Positions 1 through 9,140 of a stretch of 64,000 bases of DNA are shown here, piece by piece. A program made the translations under genes and the position numbers. Below the pieces are notes generated by a model. That model worked only from the letters and a program-made list of their open reading frames with translations, made no database searches and was not told the origin of the DNA. This DNA is from Desulfovibrio sp. JC010 (GTDB lineage Bacteria > Desulfobacterota > Desulfovibrionia > Desulfovibrionales > Desulfovibrionaceae), in assembly GCF_010470675.1 (NCBI RefSeq), contig NZ_VOIQ01000003.1:124001-188000 (forward strand), in the 5' to 3' direction. Position 1 is the first letter of the stretch; each line of letters opens with the position of its first letter.

Positions 1-1943
1 TCCCATATGCCGTCTGTGCCGATGAAAATGATTTCCCCTTCGTGCAGTTCAATATCGAATTCATCGTACCGGGCCTCATCAAATATACCCAGTGCCAGCA
101 TGGGCGAGCCCATTAGATCGCGTTTTTCGCCATGGGCCGGGTCGTAGATGGTGGCCGGATCGTGCCCGGCGCGGACGTATGTCGCAGCGGAATTATCCGG
201 GGAAATTTCAAGACAGAACAGGGTCATGAACCGCCCGGTATCTCCGATGTCGGAGCAGAGCAGCCTGTTGACTTCCTCGATGCGTTCGGCCAGCGGTTCC
301 ATGTGCCCGGAGGCATGCTTCAGGTGCGCGCGTCCGGTGGTCATGAGCAGGGCCGCGGAGACTCCGTGCCCGGTTACGTCGCCGAGCAGGATTCCGGTTC
401 CCCCGGTCCGGGGCGGGGTGTAGTAGTCAAAGTAATCTCCCCCGGTCTCGTCACAGGAAATGCTTATGCCGGAAATATCCAGACCGCTTGTTTGCGGCGA
501 TTCCATGGGCAGCAGGTTGGTGTGGACTTCCTGCGCCAGTTCCATGGATTTGGTGATGCGCAGGTGGTCCTGCAGCTTGGGGATCATGTGGTTGAAGGCA
601 TTGGCGAGGGTTTCCCGTTCGTCACCGGTTTTGACGTCAACATGCACGGAAAGATCGCCTTCGGAAATTTTTTCAGCGGCATCGGTCATGGCCAGCAACG
701 GTTTGAGAACTTTGCGGCTGCCCAGAAAAGCCACCAGCGCGACGGTGAGCAGGGTGAACAGGGAGGCTGCTCCAACGGCAACATAGAGATCTTTGCTTAA
801 GCTCAGTGCCTGCAGGGCTGCTCTGTCCGGCACCCGGGTGATGATCCGTTCCGGGGTGATCAGCACATAGCTGCCCTCGTTGCGAAACGGCGCAAAGGCC
901 CAGACAGAATCCACCCCGTTGCAGGGCATGCGGATTACCCCGGACTCCCCTTTGCTGATGGAGCTGATCATTTTGGCCATGGACTGTTTGTCTGCCGATT
1001 GCAGGTAGCGGGCTTTATTGGGCAGGTCGGTCTGCCATGAGATATTGGCTTCTTTGTGCCCCGCCTCAGCCCAGATGCGCAGTTCCACCCCGTTGTCAGT
1101 TTTGACCGGGCCGACCACAAAGGACTGGATGGCACTGGACCATTGTGAGGAAAGGTCATCCTTGCGCAGCAGCTCCACCAGTTGGATATCGATGGCGACC
1201 ACCCCGATGGTTTTGCCTTCGCGGTCCCGGATAGGCTTGGAAAGGGTGTAAACCTGCTGCCCGGTGGAGGCGTCGATGAATTTGTCCCAGACAATTGAGC
1301 CTGCTTTAACCGCTTCGGTAAACCAGAGCCTTTTGCGGGGATCGTAATTTTCCGGGTAGTTGCCGTGTCCGGGATAGGCAATGTGCAGCCCGGAGTTAAG
1401 ACAGATATATACGCGGTGCAATGCTGCTCCGGCCTGATTGAAAAAAGCTTTCAAATCAGGCTTGAGCAGATAAAGTCTGGTCAGGTCCGGTATATTTTTC
1501 AGCTGCTCCTGTCCCTTGGGATAGAAAAAAACGGGCTCCTCCAGACTTACTGAAGACGGTTGTTTCTGGCCTTGTTCACTGATGACAAAATATTGCGGGG
1601 AAGGCCCGAAGTCAGCAGGCTGCCTGCCTTTCGTATTGAAGTCTTCGGCAAAGTAGACTTTAGGGGTTCCTTCCACTGGATCGTTGAGCACATCCTCGGC
1701 TTCAGCACCGATGGCTTTGAGGGCGAATTCCAGCGATACGGCCTGCTGCTGCACCAGTTTGGCCGAATCTTTGGCGGATTGGTGCATCTCATCGGTCAGG
1801 ATCTTTATCATGTCCGCACGCAGGTTGTGGGACTGGACCTGCCCCAGATCCTGAATGCCCTGACGGCTGATAATGGAGACCACCAGCAGGGGGATCAGGC
1901 TGAAGGCCAGCAGCAGGATGAATAATTTAAAACGCATGCTCAT
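1..1943 (-). CDS. Membrane sensor SpoIIE-type serine phosphatase (partial, 3' end missing)
   Basis: About 647 residues are visible; the gene runs off the left edge. It starts ATG-AGC-ATG at 1943. Order: N-terminal membrane helix (about residues 3-25), a long extracytoplasmic Cache-like sensor region (about 40-280), a second helix, a HAMP segment, then a PP2C/SpoIIE (RsbU-like) domain. Seen in the catalytic domain: GGDYFDYY, LLGDVTGHGVSAALL, AGHDPATIY and IGTDGIWD, which carry the metal-binding aspartates. Such proteins dephosphorylate anti-sigma-factor antagonists or similar partners in response to an external signal. The partner is not in the window. Plus-strand reading frames here are shadows. 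Confidence 0.9.
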   Translation of the reverse strand, partial: MSMRFKLFILLLAFSLIPLLVVSIISRQGIQDLGQVQSHNLRADMIKILTDEMHQSAKDSAKLVQQQAVSLEFALKAIGAEAEDVLNDPVEGTPKVYFAEDFNTKGRQPADFGPSPQYFVISEQGQKQPSSVSLEEPVFFYPKGQEQLKNIPDLTRLYLLKPDLKAFFNQAGAALHRVYICLNSGLHIAYPGHGNYPENYDPRKRLWFTEAVKAGSIVWDKFIDASTGQQVYTLSKPIRDREGKTIGVVAIDIQLVELLRKDDLSSQWSSAIQSFVVGPVKTDNGVELRIWAEAGHKEANISWQTDLPNKARYLQSADKQSMAKMISSISKGESGVIRMPCNGVDSVWAFAPFRNEGSYVLITPERIITRVPDRAALQALSLSKDLYVAVGAASLFTLLTVALVAFLGSRKVLKPLLAMTDAAEKISEGDLSVHVDVKTGDERETLANAFNHMIPKLQDHLRITKSMELAQEVHTNLLPMESPQTSGLDISGISISCDETGGDYFDYYTPPRTGGTGILLGDVTGHGVSAALLMTTGRAHLKHASGHMEPLAERIEEVNRLLCSDIGDTGRFMTLFCLEISPDNSAATYVRAGHDPATIYDPAHGEKRDLMGSPMLALGIFDEARYDEFDIELHEGEIIFIGTDGIW

Positions 1944-2209
1944 AGTTTCTGGTATTTTTTTGCCGGATATGTATTTGGAGTCAGTTCAAAAAATAATGCG
2001 AAAAAGGTCGCTTCAAAAGCCTGACAATGCTATATTAAAAGTGACTTCCGCAATTATTACCGCTTGTTTTGCTTTTTATTGTATCTGCTTTATTGCCGGA
2101 CGGCAACGAAGGATTGGAAATTGCATCAGAACTTGTCAGGGAGTGGATGTGCCGGAAATCCGGCATCCGTGGATATGAACAGGGTTCGAGAACATTTCGG
2201 GGGTGGCTT

Positions 2210-2461
2210 ATGAACACCGCATTGCTGGAAGAACTGCTCAGGAAGAAGGCCCAGCGTTTGCAAAGACAGGGTATGACCGTGGCCGAGGCCATTGACCGCG
2301 CCGGGGAAGAAATTTTTAATTGTGTGGCAGAGAGCGGCGGACACGGTTCCCGTTTCTGTCTGCGCATGGTCCTGAACGGTGCCAAGAAGCGGGTCGGCCC
2401 GCAAATCTGCCCCTGCCCTGTCTCGGAGGGTGATAAAGGGCGGGTAGGCTGTTTCTTATGA
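2210..2461 (+). CDS. Hypothetical protein, 83 aa
   Basis: Short soluble protein starting MNTALLEELL at an ATG preceded by a G-rich ribosome site (ends GGGGGTGGCTT). The first half is predicted helical (RKKAQRLQRQGMTVAEAIDR); the tail contains two cysteines (QICPCP). I do not recognise a family. It stands alone between the divergent phosphatase gene and the transporter. An upstream extension to 2069 is open but has no better start. Confidence 0.6.
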   Translation: MNTALLEELLRKKAQRLQRQGMTVAEAIDRAGEEIFNCVAESGGHGSRFCLRMVLNGAKKRVGPQICPCPVSEGDKGRVGCFL

Positions 2462-2611
2462 TCAGGATCATCTGTTTTGCGTGTGTTTAAACAGACCGAA
2501 GATCTATCTTCTCAATTCGGCATTCTGAAGATTAAAAAGGAATATAAATTGCTGGTTTAAACCTTTCTGGGTTGGCTTTCTTTTTATCTTTTCAGCTAAG
2601 GTGCTGTTTTT

Positions 2612-3568
2612 ATGCAGGATGATGGGTCTGTGGTGCTTCCAAAGGGATGCAAGGATGCAACTGGTGTTGCAAAATTGAATCATTTGCCGGCTGTTTCTCC
2701 GTTGCTTTTTGTTGTTCTGGGTGCGGTCTGCATCAGTTTTTCCGCTGTCTTTGCCAAACTGTCGAGTACCAGTGCCGATGTCTCGGCTTTCTACCGGGTC
2801 TTCATCGGCGGGATATGTTTGACCGTTATTGCCATGAGGTTCGGTCGAAGTTCTTTTTTAAAGGTTTTGCAGAACCATTTCCGGCTTATCTGCGGCGGTG
2901 GGCTGTGCCTTACTCTGGACCTGATGTGCTGGCATAGGTCCATCAATATTCTCGGTCCCGGCGTGGCCACCATCCTGATCAATTTTCAGGTGTTTATTCT
3001 TGCTCTGGCCGGTTGGATTTTCTTTAAGGAGCGGCTTTCGCTCCGCTTCGGTCTGGCCATACCTCTTGCTTTAAGCGGACTGTGCCTGCTGATCGGCATT
3101 AGCCCGGCCAACCTGCTGCACAGCGACCTTACAGGGGCCGGACTCGGTTTGAGTGCGGCATTCTGGCTGGCTCTCTATACCCTTGCCATCCGTTATATCC
3201 AGATGCGTTCAGCCGGTATTTCTGCGGTTACAGTTGTGGCTCTTGTAACCCTTGCCTCAGCGGTCAGCATGGGCATATTTTTTATTTGGGAATCAACGTC
3301 CATTGTCATTCCCACGCTTGGTGATGCATTCTGGCTGGTTCTTTACGGCGTTGTGTCGCAGGCTCTCGGCTGGCTTCTGATCTCCAAAGGGCTGCCCGGA
3401 GTAACCAGCGCGCAGGCCGGACTGACCATCCTGATCATGCCCGCTCTTTCTTTTATCTGGGATATGCTGATTTTTGCTAAGCCTGCCGGGATTATTGAAC
3501 TTGGCGGGGCTTTGCTTGCGCTGCTGGCTATCTGGCTGGGGACAAGTGCCAAGCAGTCTGAAGGGTAA
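2612..3568 (+). CDS. EamA/DMT-family transporter
   Basis: 318 residues with about ten hydrophobic helices in two similar halves, the 5+5 layout of the drug/metabolite transporter superfamily. A polar N-terminus of about 30 residues precedes the first helix (LLFVVLGAVCISFSAVFAKL). The first repeat has the family's SAVFAKLSS...ADVSAFYRVFIGG pattern. Acts in the inner membrane as exporter or permease; the substrate cannot be told from sequence. No operon partner is obvious; the next gene starts 47 bases later on the same strand. Confidence 0.85.
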   Translation: MQDDGSVVLPKGCKDATGVAKLNHLPAVSPLLFVVLGAVCISFSAVFAKLSSTSADVSAFYRVFIGGICLTVIAMRFGRSSFLKVLQNHFRLICGGGLCLTLDLMCWHRSINILGPGVATILINFQVFILALAGWIFFKERLSLRFGLAIPLALSGLCLLIGISPANLLHSDLTGAGLGLSAAFWLALYTLAIRYIQMRSAGISAVTVVALVTLASAVSMGIFFIWESTSIVIPTLGDAFWLVLYGVVSQALGWLLISKGLPGVTSAQAGLTILIMPALSFIWDMLIFAKPAGIIELGGALLALLAIWLGTSAKQSEG

Positions 3569-3615
3569 ATTAAACCTTTTATCCGAGGCAGAAGAAAGGT
3601 AAAGAAGCTATCTGC

Positions 3616-4368
3616 ATGCAGCGGAGCGGGACATGTTTCGCAGAATTCAACCTCAACAAGCCGGCAGCCATGAATAAAATTTCCCTGAAACGTTCGGATT
3701 ATATTGTTTTCACAGTCATTGCCCTGATCTTTGTCTGGATTGCATGCCAGCCGCATCCCATTGAGACTTTCAAGCTTTACACCAAAGAACACGGTTATAT
3801 TCTGAGTTTTTTCAAGTTCGCAATTCTGGCCACTTTCGGGGAATGCGTGGCCCTGCGCATTGTGGACGGACGCTATTGGCGGCCCGGATTCGGACTCATT
3901 GCCAAAGCGGTCATGTGGGGATTCATCGGACTTTTCCTGAAGGCTTGTTTCGCGGTGTTCGCGGTGGGGTCCCCGGCAGTACTGACCTCGCTGGGTGTGA
4001 ACATCACAGCTGAAGACGGATTTTTTGCCCGGCTGCTCATTTCATTTACCACCAGCGTCATGCTCAACACCGTATTCGCTCCGGTGCTCATGATCCTGCA
4101 TAAGATTTACGATGACCATATTCAGGTTTATGAAGGGAAGCTGGTTGCTCTGATCAAACCAGTGGATGTTGCGGCCCGTTTTGCCGCCATCGATTGGGAG
4201 AACATGTGGGGATTCGTACTTAAAAAGACTGTGCCCATCTTCTGGATTCCGGCCCAGACCGTGACCTTCATGCTGCCGCCGGACATGCGTATCATCTTTG
4301 CCGCTTTCCTCGGCGGGGTGCTGGGTGTGATTCTGGCTTTTGCCAGTTTGAAGAGCCGGGCGGTTTAA
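3616..4368 (+). CDS. Integral membrane protein, possibly Mpv17/PMP22-like
   Basis: 250 residues, or 232 if translation starts at the ATG at 3670 (MNKISLKRSD); neither start has a strong ribosome site. Four or five hydrophobic segments are visible. The C-terminal pattern PIFWIPAQTVTFMLPPDMRIIFAAFLGG resembles the Mpv17/PMP22 signature region (aromatic-rich W.P.....F.PP..R), which is the basis for the tentative family call. Function unknown. Follows the transporter gene on the same strand, so co-transcription is possible. Confidence 0.7.
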   Translation: MQRSGTCFAEFNLNKPAAMNKISLKRSDYIVFTVIALIFVWIACQPHPIETFKLYTKEHGYILSFFKFAILATFGECVALRIVDGRYWRPGFGLIAKAVMWGFIGLFLKACFAVFAVGSPAVLTSLGVNITAEDGFFARLLISFTTSVMLNTVFAPVLMILHKIYDDHIQVYEGKLVALIKPVDVAARFAAIDWENMWGFVLKKTVPIFWIPAQTVTFMLPPDMRIIFAAFLGGVLGVILAFASLKSRAV

Positions 4369-4393
4369 TCAGCCTGCATCCGGCCGGCGGGAG

Positions 4394-5146
4394 CTATGCC
4401 TCTCCGTACACCGCCCTGTTGCGTCCTGCGTCCTTTGCGTTGAGCAGGGCCCGGTCAGCCCGGTCGGTCATGCTTTCCCTGCTGTCCTCATCGTGGAAAG
4501 AACCGACCCCTATGGAGCAGGTCACCGTTCCCACCGGGGTGTAGTAGTGCCCGGCAACGAGTTTACGGATTTTATCCGCCAGTTGCATGGCCTTGTCGTC
4601 TGCTGTCTCAGGAGCAATGATCAGGAATTCCTCCCCGCTCCAGCGACCGATGGTGTCTGTTTTGCGCAGGTTCTCTTTCAGCAGCTGTGCTGTTTCCTGA
4701 AGAACCTTGTCTCCGATATCATTTCCGAAGTTGTCATTAATGTTTTTGAACCTGTCCAGATCAAGCAGCAGGATGGAAAAGGAACTGCCGTGCCGCTGCG
4801 CCTTGCCCACCTCATAGTTGAAAACTTCATCAAGCCTGAGTCTGTTTGCCAGTCCGGTAAGTTTGTCAACGCTGGAAAGATTTTCAAGTTCGTTAATGCG
4901 GGCTTGGTAGCCGCTGGTGAGTTTTGAAATTTTTATTTCAAGGAATACGACCAGCAGGGCTGACATAAAGGTCCCCAGCAGGGCAATGGAAGCGGTTGTC
5001 CAGAGATGGGAAATGTCCGTATACCTGCCGACAAGAGCAACCGTCAGTATGGTTATGAGTGCTAATGCGGCGAAGCAGAAGAGTCTGCGCATGAAATGGT
5101 TGTTCGGTTGTGAGTCGCGCTTCAGGGGCTTTTGTTCAGCTGTCAT
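4394..5146 (-). CDS. Membrane-anchored GGDEF diguanylate cyclase
   Basis: 250 residues. Two membrane helices lie in the first 70 residues (LFCFAALALITILTVALVG and ASIALLGTFMSALLVVFLEI), then a short coiled coil and a complete GGDEF domain beginning DKLTGLANRLRLDEV. The active-site loop reads SGEEF instead of GG(D/E)EF. An RKTD inhibitory-site motif (RxxD) lies five residues before it, so product inhibition by c-di-GMP is likely. The metal and nucleotide residues (LLDLDRFKNINDNFGNDIGD) are intact, so an active c-di-GMP synthase is expected. It has no recognisable sensor domain beyond the membrane part. Confidence 0.9.
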   Translation of the reverse strand: MTAEQKPLKRDSQPNNHFMRRLFCFAALALITILTVALVGRYTDISHLWTTASIALLGTFMSALLVVFLEIKISKLTSGYQARINELENLSSVDKLTGLANRLRLDEVFNYEVGKAQRHGSSFSILLLDLDRFKNINDNFGNDIGDKVLQETAQLLKENLRKTDTIGRWSGEEFLIIAPETADDKAMQLADKIRKLVAGHYYTPVGTVTCSIGVGSFHDEDSRESMTDRADRALLNAKDAGRNRAVYGEA

Positions 5147-5242
5147 GGAAGTATCGGGGTAAATGTTGTAGTTGTTATTTTAAATCTATGCGTTGCGGGA
5201 ACTTTGGCGCATGATGGCTAAAATAGCAATTAAATTTATTGC

Positions 5243-5638
5243 CTAGCTGCCCATAAACTGCGCCCACAGCTTCCTGCTGCGCGGTCCGTCAAATTCACAG
5301 AAAAATATACGCTGCCATGTACCGAGCATAACATCCCCGTCTTCGATGATCAGCATCTGGTCCGGACCGAACATGGAGGTTTTTATGTGTGCATCGGAAT
5401 TGCCTTCCATGTGTTGGTAGTCTCCACGGTGGGGGACGAGCTTGCGCATGTTCACGATAATATCGCGGACCACGTCCGGGTCGGCTCCTTCGTTGACTGT
5501 GACCGCCCCGGTGGTGTGCGGGCAGTAGAGCAGCAACGCGCCGGACTGCCAGCCTTTGTCTTTGACCAGCTGGCGCACTGTTCCGGTGATATCGATCATC
5601 TCTTCGCGGCTGTTGGTTCGGATCTGCAAGGTTTCCAT
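5243..5638 (-). CDS. yjbQ: YjbQ/UPF0047 family protein (secondary thiamine-phosphate synthase)
   Basis: 131 residues, the usual length for the family. Seen: the family core LLLYCPHTTGAVTVNEGADPDV and the C-terminal WQRIFFCEFDGPRSRKLW. Members form trimers with a conserved His/Glu metal site, and a weak thiamine-phosphate synthase activity has been reported; the true role is unsettled. It lies 17 bases after cbiF on the same strand and may be the last gene of the cbiET-cbiF transcript. Confidence 0.9.
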   Translation of the reverse strand: METLQIRTNSREEMIDITGTVRQLVKDKGWQSGALLLYCPHTTGAVTVNEGADPDVVRDIIVNMRKLVPHRGDYQHMEGNSDAHIKTSMFGPDQMLIIEDGDVMLGTWQRIFFCEFDGPRSRKLWAQFMGS

Positions 5639-5655
5639 CTTCTGTTCTCCTGTGT

Positions 5656-6414
5656 TTAATCCTTATTTTCTCTGAACATGTGGCTGAATCCGGCATCGTA
5701 GAGCAGGGATTCACTGTCATCATTCTTTCCGGGCAGGATCAGGAAAATGGTCTGCCGGGTGAAGTTGTTTTCTTCTGCGGTGCGGGCAAGGTTTTCAAGG
5801 GTGGTTTCCACTGATTTTTCTTCGGGCCAGCCGATGCGGTAACCGAGGATGACCGGGGTGGACGGTTCCATGTCCCCGGCAAGCAGTTCTTCCTGAATGC
5901 CCATAGGATTGCCCGCTGAAAGATAAATAGCCATGGCTGAGTTGTGCACGGCCAGTTTTTGCAGGGATTCGGATTCCGGTACCGGGGTCCGTCCGGCCAT
6001 GCGGGTCAGGATCATGGTCTGGGTCCCGCCGGGAACGGTGAATGACGCGCCGGAAGCTGCCGCTGTAGCGCAGGCCGAGGTTACTCCGGGAATGACTTCA
6101 TATTCAATTCCGGCTGCCCGCAGCAACCGGGCTTGTTCTTGTACCGCTCCGTAGAGGGCCGGATCTCCGGTATGCACGCGGGCCACGATTTCTCCCTTGG
6201 CTGCATGTTCCTGCATGATCCGGTCGGTCTCTTCAAGAGACATGGAGGCGGAGTTTTTAATGCGCGCGTTTTCACAGGCTTCGGCAATTACTGCTTCAGG
6301 AACCAGTGATCCGGCATAGAGGACCAGCCCGGCTTCGCGGATGATCCGCTGGCCTTTTACGGTGATAAGTTCCGGGTCGCCCGGTCCGGCACCGATGAAA
6401 TATACTTTACCCAT
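5656..6414 (-). CDS. cbiF: Cobalt-precorrin-4 C11-methyltransferase
   Basis: 252 residues, normal for CbiF/CobM. It transfers a methyl group from SAM to C-11 of (cobalt-)precorrin-4 in cobalamin ring synthesis. Seen: tetrapyrrole methylase motif VYFIGAGPGDPELITVKG at the N-terminus, the VHTGDPALYGAVQEQ region, VIPGVTSACATAAASG and the C-terminal GYRIGWPEE. Its ATG abuts the TAA stop of cbiET, so the two genes are translationally coupled. The presence of cbiD in this window points to the anaerobic, cobalt-early route, hence CbiF rather than CobM. Confidence 0.93.
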   Translation of the reverse strand: MGKVYFIGAGPGDPELITVKGQRIIREAGLVLYAGSLVPEAVIAEACENARIKNSASMSLEETDRIMQEHAAKGEIVARVHTGDPALYGAVQEQARLLRAAGIEYEVIPGVTSACATAAASGASFTVPGGTQTMILTRMAGRTPVPESESLQKLAVHNSAMAIYLSAGNPMGIQEELLAGDMEPSTPVILGYRIGWPEEKSVETTLENLARTAEENNFTRQTIFLILPGKNDDSESLLYDAGFSHMFRENKD

Positions 6415-7638
6415 TTATTGTCCTTCGGGCTTGTCGGCCCAGAGTATGGTTACCGGATTGTATGCTTTGTAGCGGACATCCCCGGCCAGTTGATCAGAAG
6501 TTGAAGCTTGAATCTGCATGGACTGCCACTGCCAGCCCTGTTCGTCAAAAAGATCGCGGCTGCGCTGGATGCTGCCCATGAGGATGGCGTGGACCACCAG
6601 CCTGCCGCCGGGTCTCAGTCTTGCGGCAGCTTCGCGGATAACCGAGTCATCGCGCCCGATGCCTCCGCCCATGAAGATGCGGTCCGGGTCGGGCAGTTGG
6701 GCCAGAGCCTGCGGCATTTCTCCGCTGACCGCTTCCACAGACCATGCGCGCAGATTGCGGATATTTTCTTTGATCATTGCCACGCGGGGGTTGTTTTTTT
6801 CCACTGCGAAAATGCGCGAATCAGCAGCAAGAAATGAAGCTTCGATGGCCACTGAGCCGCAGCCCGCGCCGAGGTCCCAGACGGTCTGGTTTTTTCTCAG
6901 GTCCAGCAGGGCGATGCCTGCCGCTCGCACCGGGAGTTTGGTGATCAGACCCTTCTCCCTGATAAATTCATCATCAGAGCGCCCGAAGAGCGGGGTGCTG
7001 TAATCTTTATTGTCCGCAGTGAGGATAATGATGTTCAGGTCCGAGCAGCTGAAATTGAGGAAAGATTCCGGCCTGCCCTGCGCGACCACCTCTTCCGGGG
7101 TGTTCAACTGGTCCAGCACGGCCATGGAGTAGTTGTCTATCCCCTTATCCACCAGCCGTTTGGCAATGGCTTGCGGGGTGTTGGTTTTGTCGGTGTACAC
7201 GGCGCAGTCTTTTTTGCGCTGCATAGCACCGAAGAGCGTGGAAAAATCATCGCGCCCGTGCAGGGAAATTATTTTAAAATCCTTCCAGCTGCTGCCCAGT
7301 CTTGCCGCACCGAGCTGAATTGCGGACAGCGCGGGGCTGATTACAACATTCTCCTCGCCCAGCAGGGGGATCAGGGATGCTCCGATGCCGAAAAGCAGAG
7401 GGTCTCCGTCAGCCAGCAGAACTACCTGTCTTCCTTTTTGCAGCTGCTTCTCAAGGGTCCGTGCATATTCTTCCATGGGCGAAGCAAAGGGTATTTTTTT
7501 ACCTTTGAATTTCGGGAAAGCATCCAGCAGCCGTTTTCCTCCGCTGAGCACATCAGCTTTGGAAATGGTTTTTTGTGCTTCCTGCGAGCTTGCAAGGCTG
7601 CCCGGATGTAACCCGATTATTTGTAATGGATGTTTCAT
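6415..7638 (-). CDS. cbiET: Bifunctional cobalt-precorrin-7 C5-methyltransferase / C15-methyltransferase (decarboxylating)
   Basis: 407 residues from the ATG at 7638 (MKHPLQIIG), chosen because GGAA lies 7-8 bases upstream; an ATG at 7650 is also in frame. The N-terminal half is a CbiE tetrapyrrole methylase (VVLLADGDPLLFGIGASLI near residue 90). The C-terminal half is a CbiT Rossmann methyltransferase (VWDLGAGCGSVAIEASF, then PDRIFMGGGIGRD). The fused form corresponds to CobL of the aerobic pathway and is common in this group. First gene of the cbiET-cbiF-yjbQ run; upstream is the divergent small membrane gene. Confidence 0.93.
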   Translation of the reverse strand: MKHPLQIIGLHPGSLASSQEAQKTISKADVLSGGKRLLDAFPKFKGKKIPFASPMEEYARTLEKQLQKGRQVVLLADGDPLLFGIGASLIPLLGEENVVISPALSAIQLGAARLGSSWKDFKIISLHGRDDFSTLFGAMQRKKDCAVYTDKTNTPQAIAKRLVDKGIDNYSMAVLDQLNTPEEVVAQGRPESFLNFSCSDLNIIILTADNKDYSTPLFGRSDDEFIREKGLITKLPVRAAGIALLDLRKNQTVWDLGAGCGSVAIEASFLAADSRIFAVEKNNPRVAMIKENIRNLRAWSVEAVSGEMPQALAQLPDPDRIFMGGGIGRDDSVIREAAARLRPGGRLVVHAILMGSIQRSRDLFDEQGWQWQSMQIQASTSDQLAGDVRYKAYNPVTILWADKPEGQ

Positions 7639-7779
7639 TTTATGTTCCATGTAATCTATTGGCCGGATATTAAAGGAAGATTTTAAATCGTAAAATTTTT
7701 TAATATTAGTTAGCAAAAAAATAAGAATCTGTTACTATGGAATTGACCCCTTCCATACTTTTTGCGGAGGTGATTAGAT

Positions 7780-8052
7780 ATGAAAAAGTTGATCGCCATA
7801 GCTCTTTTACTCGGTTCCTTTCTTACTGCTTTCTACGGATTCTCCCTCACCGCTCCCATGCTGGCCGGAAAAACCATGTCCGATGTAAATGACATTATGG
7901 GCAACATGCATATCGAACAGGAGATAGTGCATTACAGTGCCGGTACGGAAAACCGCTGTACGCCCTTTTATGTGGTGGCCCTGCTGGCAGGTGCAGCAGG
8001 TGTTTATGTCCTGTATTCCCTTGGAGAACATGATGAAGAGGACTATTTCTGA
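7780..8052 (+). CDS. Small membrane protein, 90 aa
   Basis: Starts MKKLIAIALLLGSFLTAFYG, a signal-anchor-like helix, has a polar middle with one cysteine, a second helix (PFYVVALLAGAAGVYVLYSL) and an acidic tail EHDEEDYF. A strong Shine-Dalgarno GGAGGTGAT precedes the ATG. Its last 10 bases overlap the 3' end of cbiD in tail-to-tail orientation. No family recognised. It interrupts the minus-strand cobalamin genes, but nothing in the protein ties it to that pathway. Confidence 0.75.
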   Translation: MKKLIAIALLLGSFLTAFYGFSLTAPMLAGKTMSDVNDIMGNMHIEQEIVHYSAGTENRCTPFYVVALLAGAAGVYVLYSLGEHDEEDYF

Positions 8053-9140
8053 TCTTCAGATTTGTAGATCATATTGCCGTCAAAATCAAAGAGGACGTAT
8101 TCTACTGCTACCTCCGAGTTCCCGCTGAATGCGCGGCCATTCTCGCATGCTTTACGGACCAGCATGCTGATGAAAGCTTCGCGCGATTCTACGGGGACCA
8201 TTTCATATATATGCCGGGCCGTTATCGCGGCCCGGTTTTTTTCGACCAATTTTTCGGGCATACCAAGTTCAGCACACCAGTCAGCCAGTAGGTCAAAATC
8301 AATGGCCCAGTCTTTGGCGTGGGTGTAGGGAAAGCCCATGGCGTGTTTGACCAGCTTGCCGATGAAAATGGACCAGCGTATTTTATGCATCTTTTTCAGC
8401 CGGGCCTGCTGCATGGAAAATTTGAAGAAATCCGCTGCCTGAATCATGCCGATCTGCGGTGTCCGGGGGAATTGCTCCAGATAAAATCTTTCGCTGCGCC
8501 GTCCGGTGGTGAAGGTTATTTCATCCAGTCCGGCTGCACGGGCCACATTCAATGATTGGGCGATGGAAGCCTTCCATGAAGCATGACTGTATGGGCGCAC
8601 TATTCCCTGAGTGCCCAGTATGGAGATCCCGCCCAGAATGCCAAGCCGTGCATTCATGGTTTCTTTGGCGATTTCCTCGCCCCGCGGCACTTCAATGGTG
8701 ATTTTGACCAGTCCGCACAAATCCGGTGCGGTGTTGCTGATTTCCTTGAGCACACCGGCAATGATCTGCCTGCGGGGCACAGGATTGATGGCTGCTTCTC
8801 CAACCGGTACGGGCAGTCCGGGCAGGGTTGCCCTGCCGACACCTGTTCCGCCGTTAAGTTCCACCCGCAGGGAGTCAGCCGGATGGATTTCCACCACTGC
8901 ATGGATTTCATGGCCGTGGGTGGCGTCCGGATCGTCTCCGCCGTCTTTGATGACTGCTGCGCGTGCTCCAGCTTTCTCCTTCCTGATCCATGCAACGGGA
9001 ATTTCCAGAGTTCCCTTGACCGGAAGGGGGATTTCAATCTGTTCCGGCGGGCCGGAGCCGAGCAGTACCCTGATGGCTCCCATGGCTGCGGCTGTGGCCG
9101 CAGACCCGGTGGTGTATCCTTCGCGCAGCTCTTTACTCAT
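8043..9140 (-). CDS. cbiD: Cobalt-precorrin-5B C1-methyltransferase
   Basis: 365 residues from ATG 9140 (MSKELREGYTTGSAATAAAM), the usual CbiD start; the open frame extends further upstream only inside dinB. CbiD methylates C-1 and defines the anaerobic corrin pathway. Seen: REGYTTGSAA, then KDGGDDPDATHGHEI, GVGRATLPGLPVPVGEAAINPVPR and TGRRSERF. The start lies 8 bases inside the end of dinB, so the genes are coupled. Its 3' end overlaps the convergent small membrane gene by 10 bases. Confidence 0.94.
   Translation of the reverse strand: MSKELREGYTTGSAATAAAMGAIRVLLGSGPPEQIEIPLPVKGTLEIPVAWIRKEKAGARAAVIKDGGDDPDATHGHEIHAVVEIHPADSLRVELNGGTGVGRATLPGLPVPVGEAAINPVPRRQIIAGVLKEISNTAPDLCGLVKITIEVPRGEEIAKETMNARLGILGGISILGTQGIVRPYSHASWKASIAQSLNVARAAGLDEITFTTGRRSERFYLEQFPRTPQIGMIQAADFFKFSMQQARLKKMHKIRWSIFIGKLVKHAMGFPYTHAKDWAIDFDLLADWCAELGMPEKLVEKNRAAITARHIYEMVPVESREAFISMLVRKACENGRAFSGNSEVAVEYVLFDFDGNMIYKSEDQK

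Noticed and set aside
132-1925. Several plus-strand frames in the first 2 kb
   Set aside because: They lie opposite one continuous minus-strand gene whose sensor and phosphatase motifs read throughout.
7639-7779. Cobalamin riboswitch above cbiET
   Set aside because: The gap is 141 bases, AT-rich, with no B12-box-like motif on either strand.
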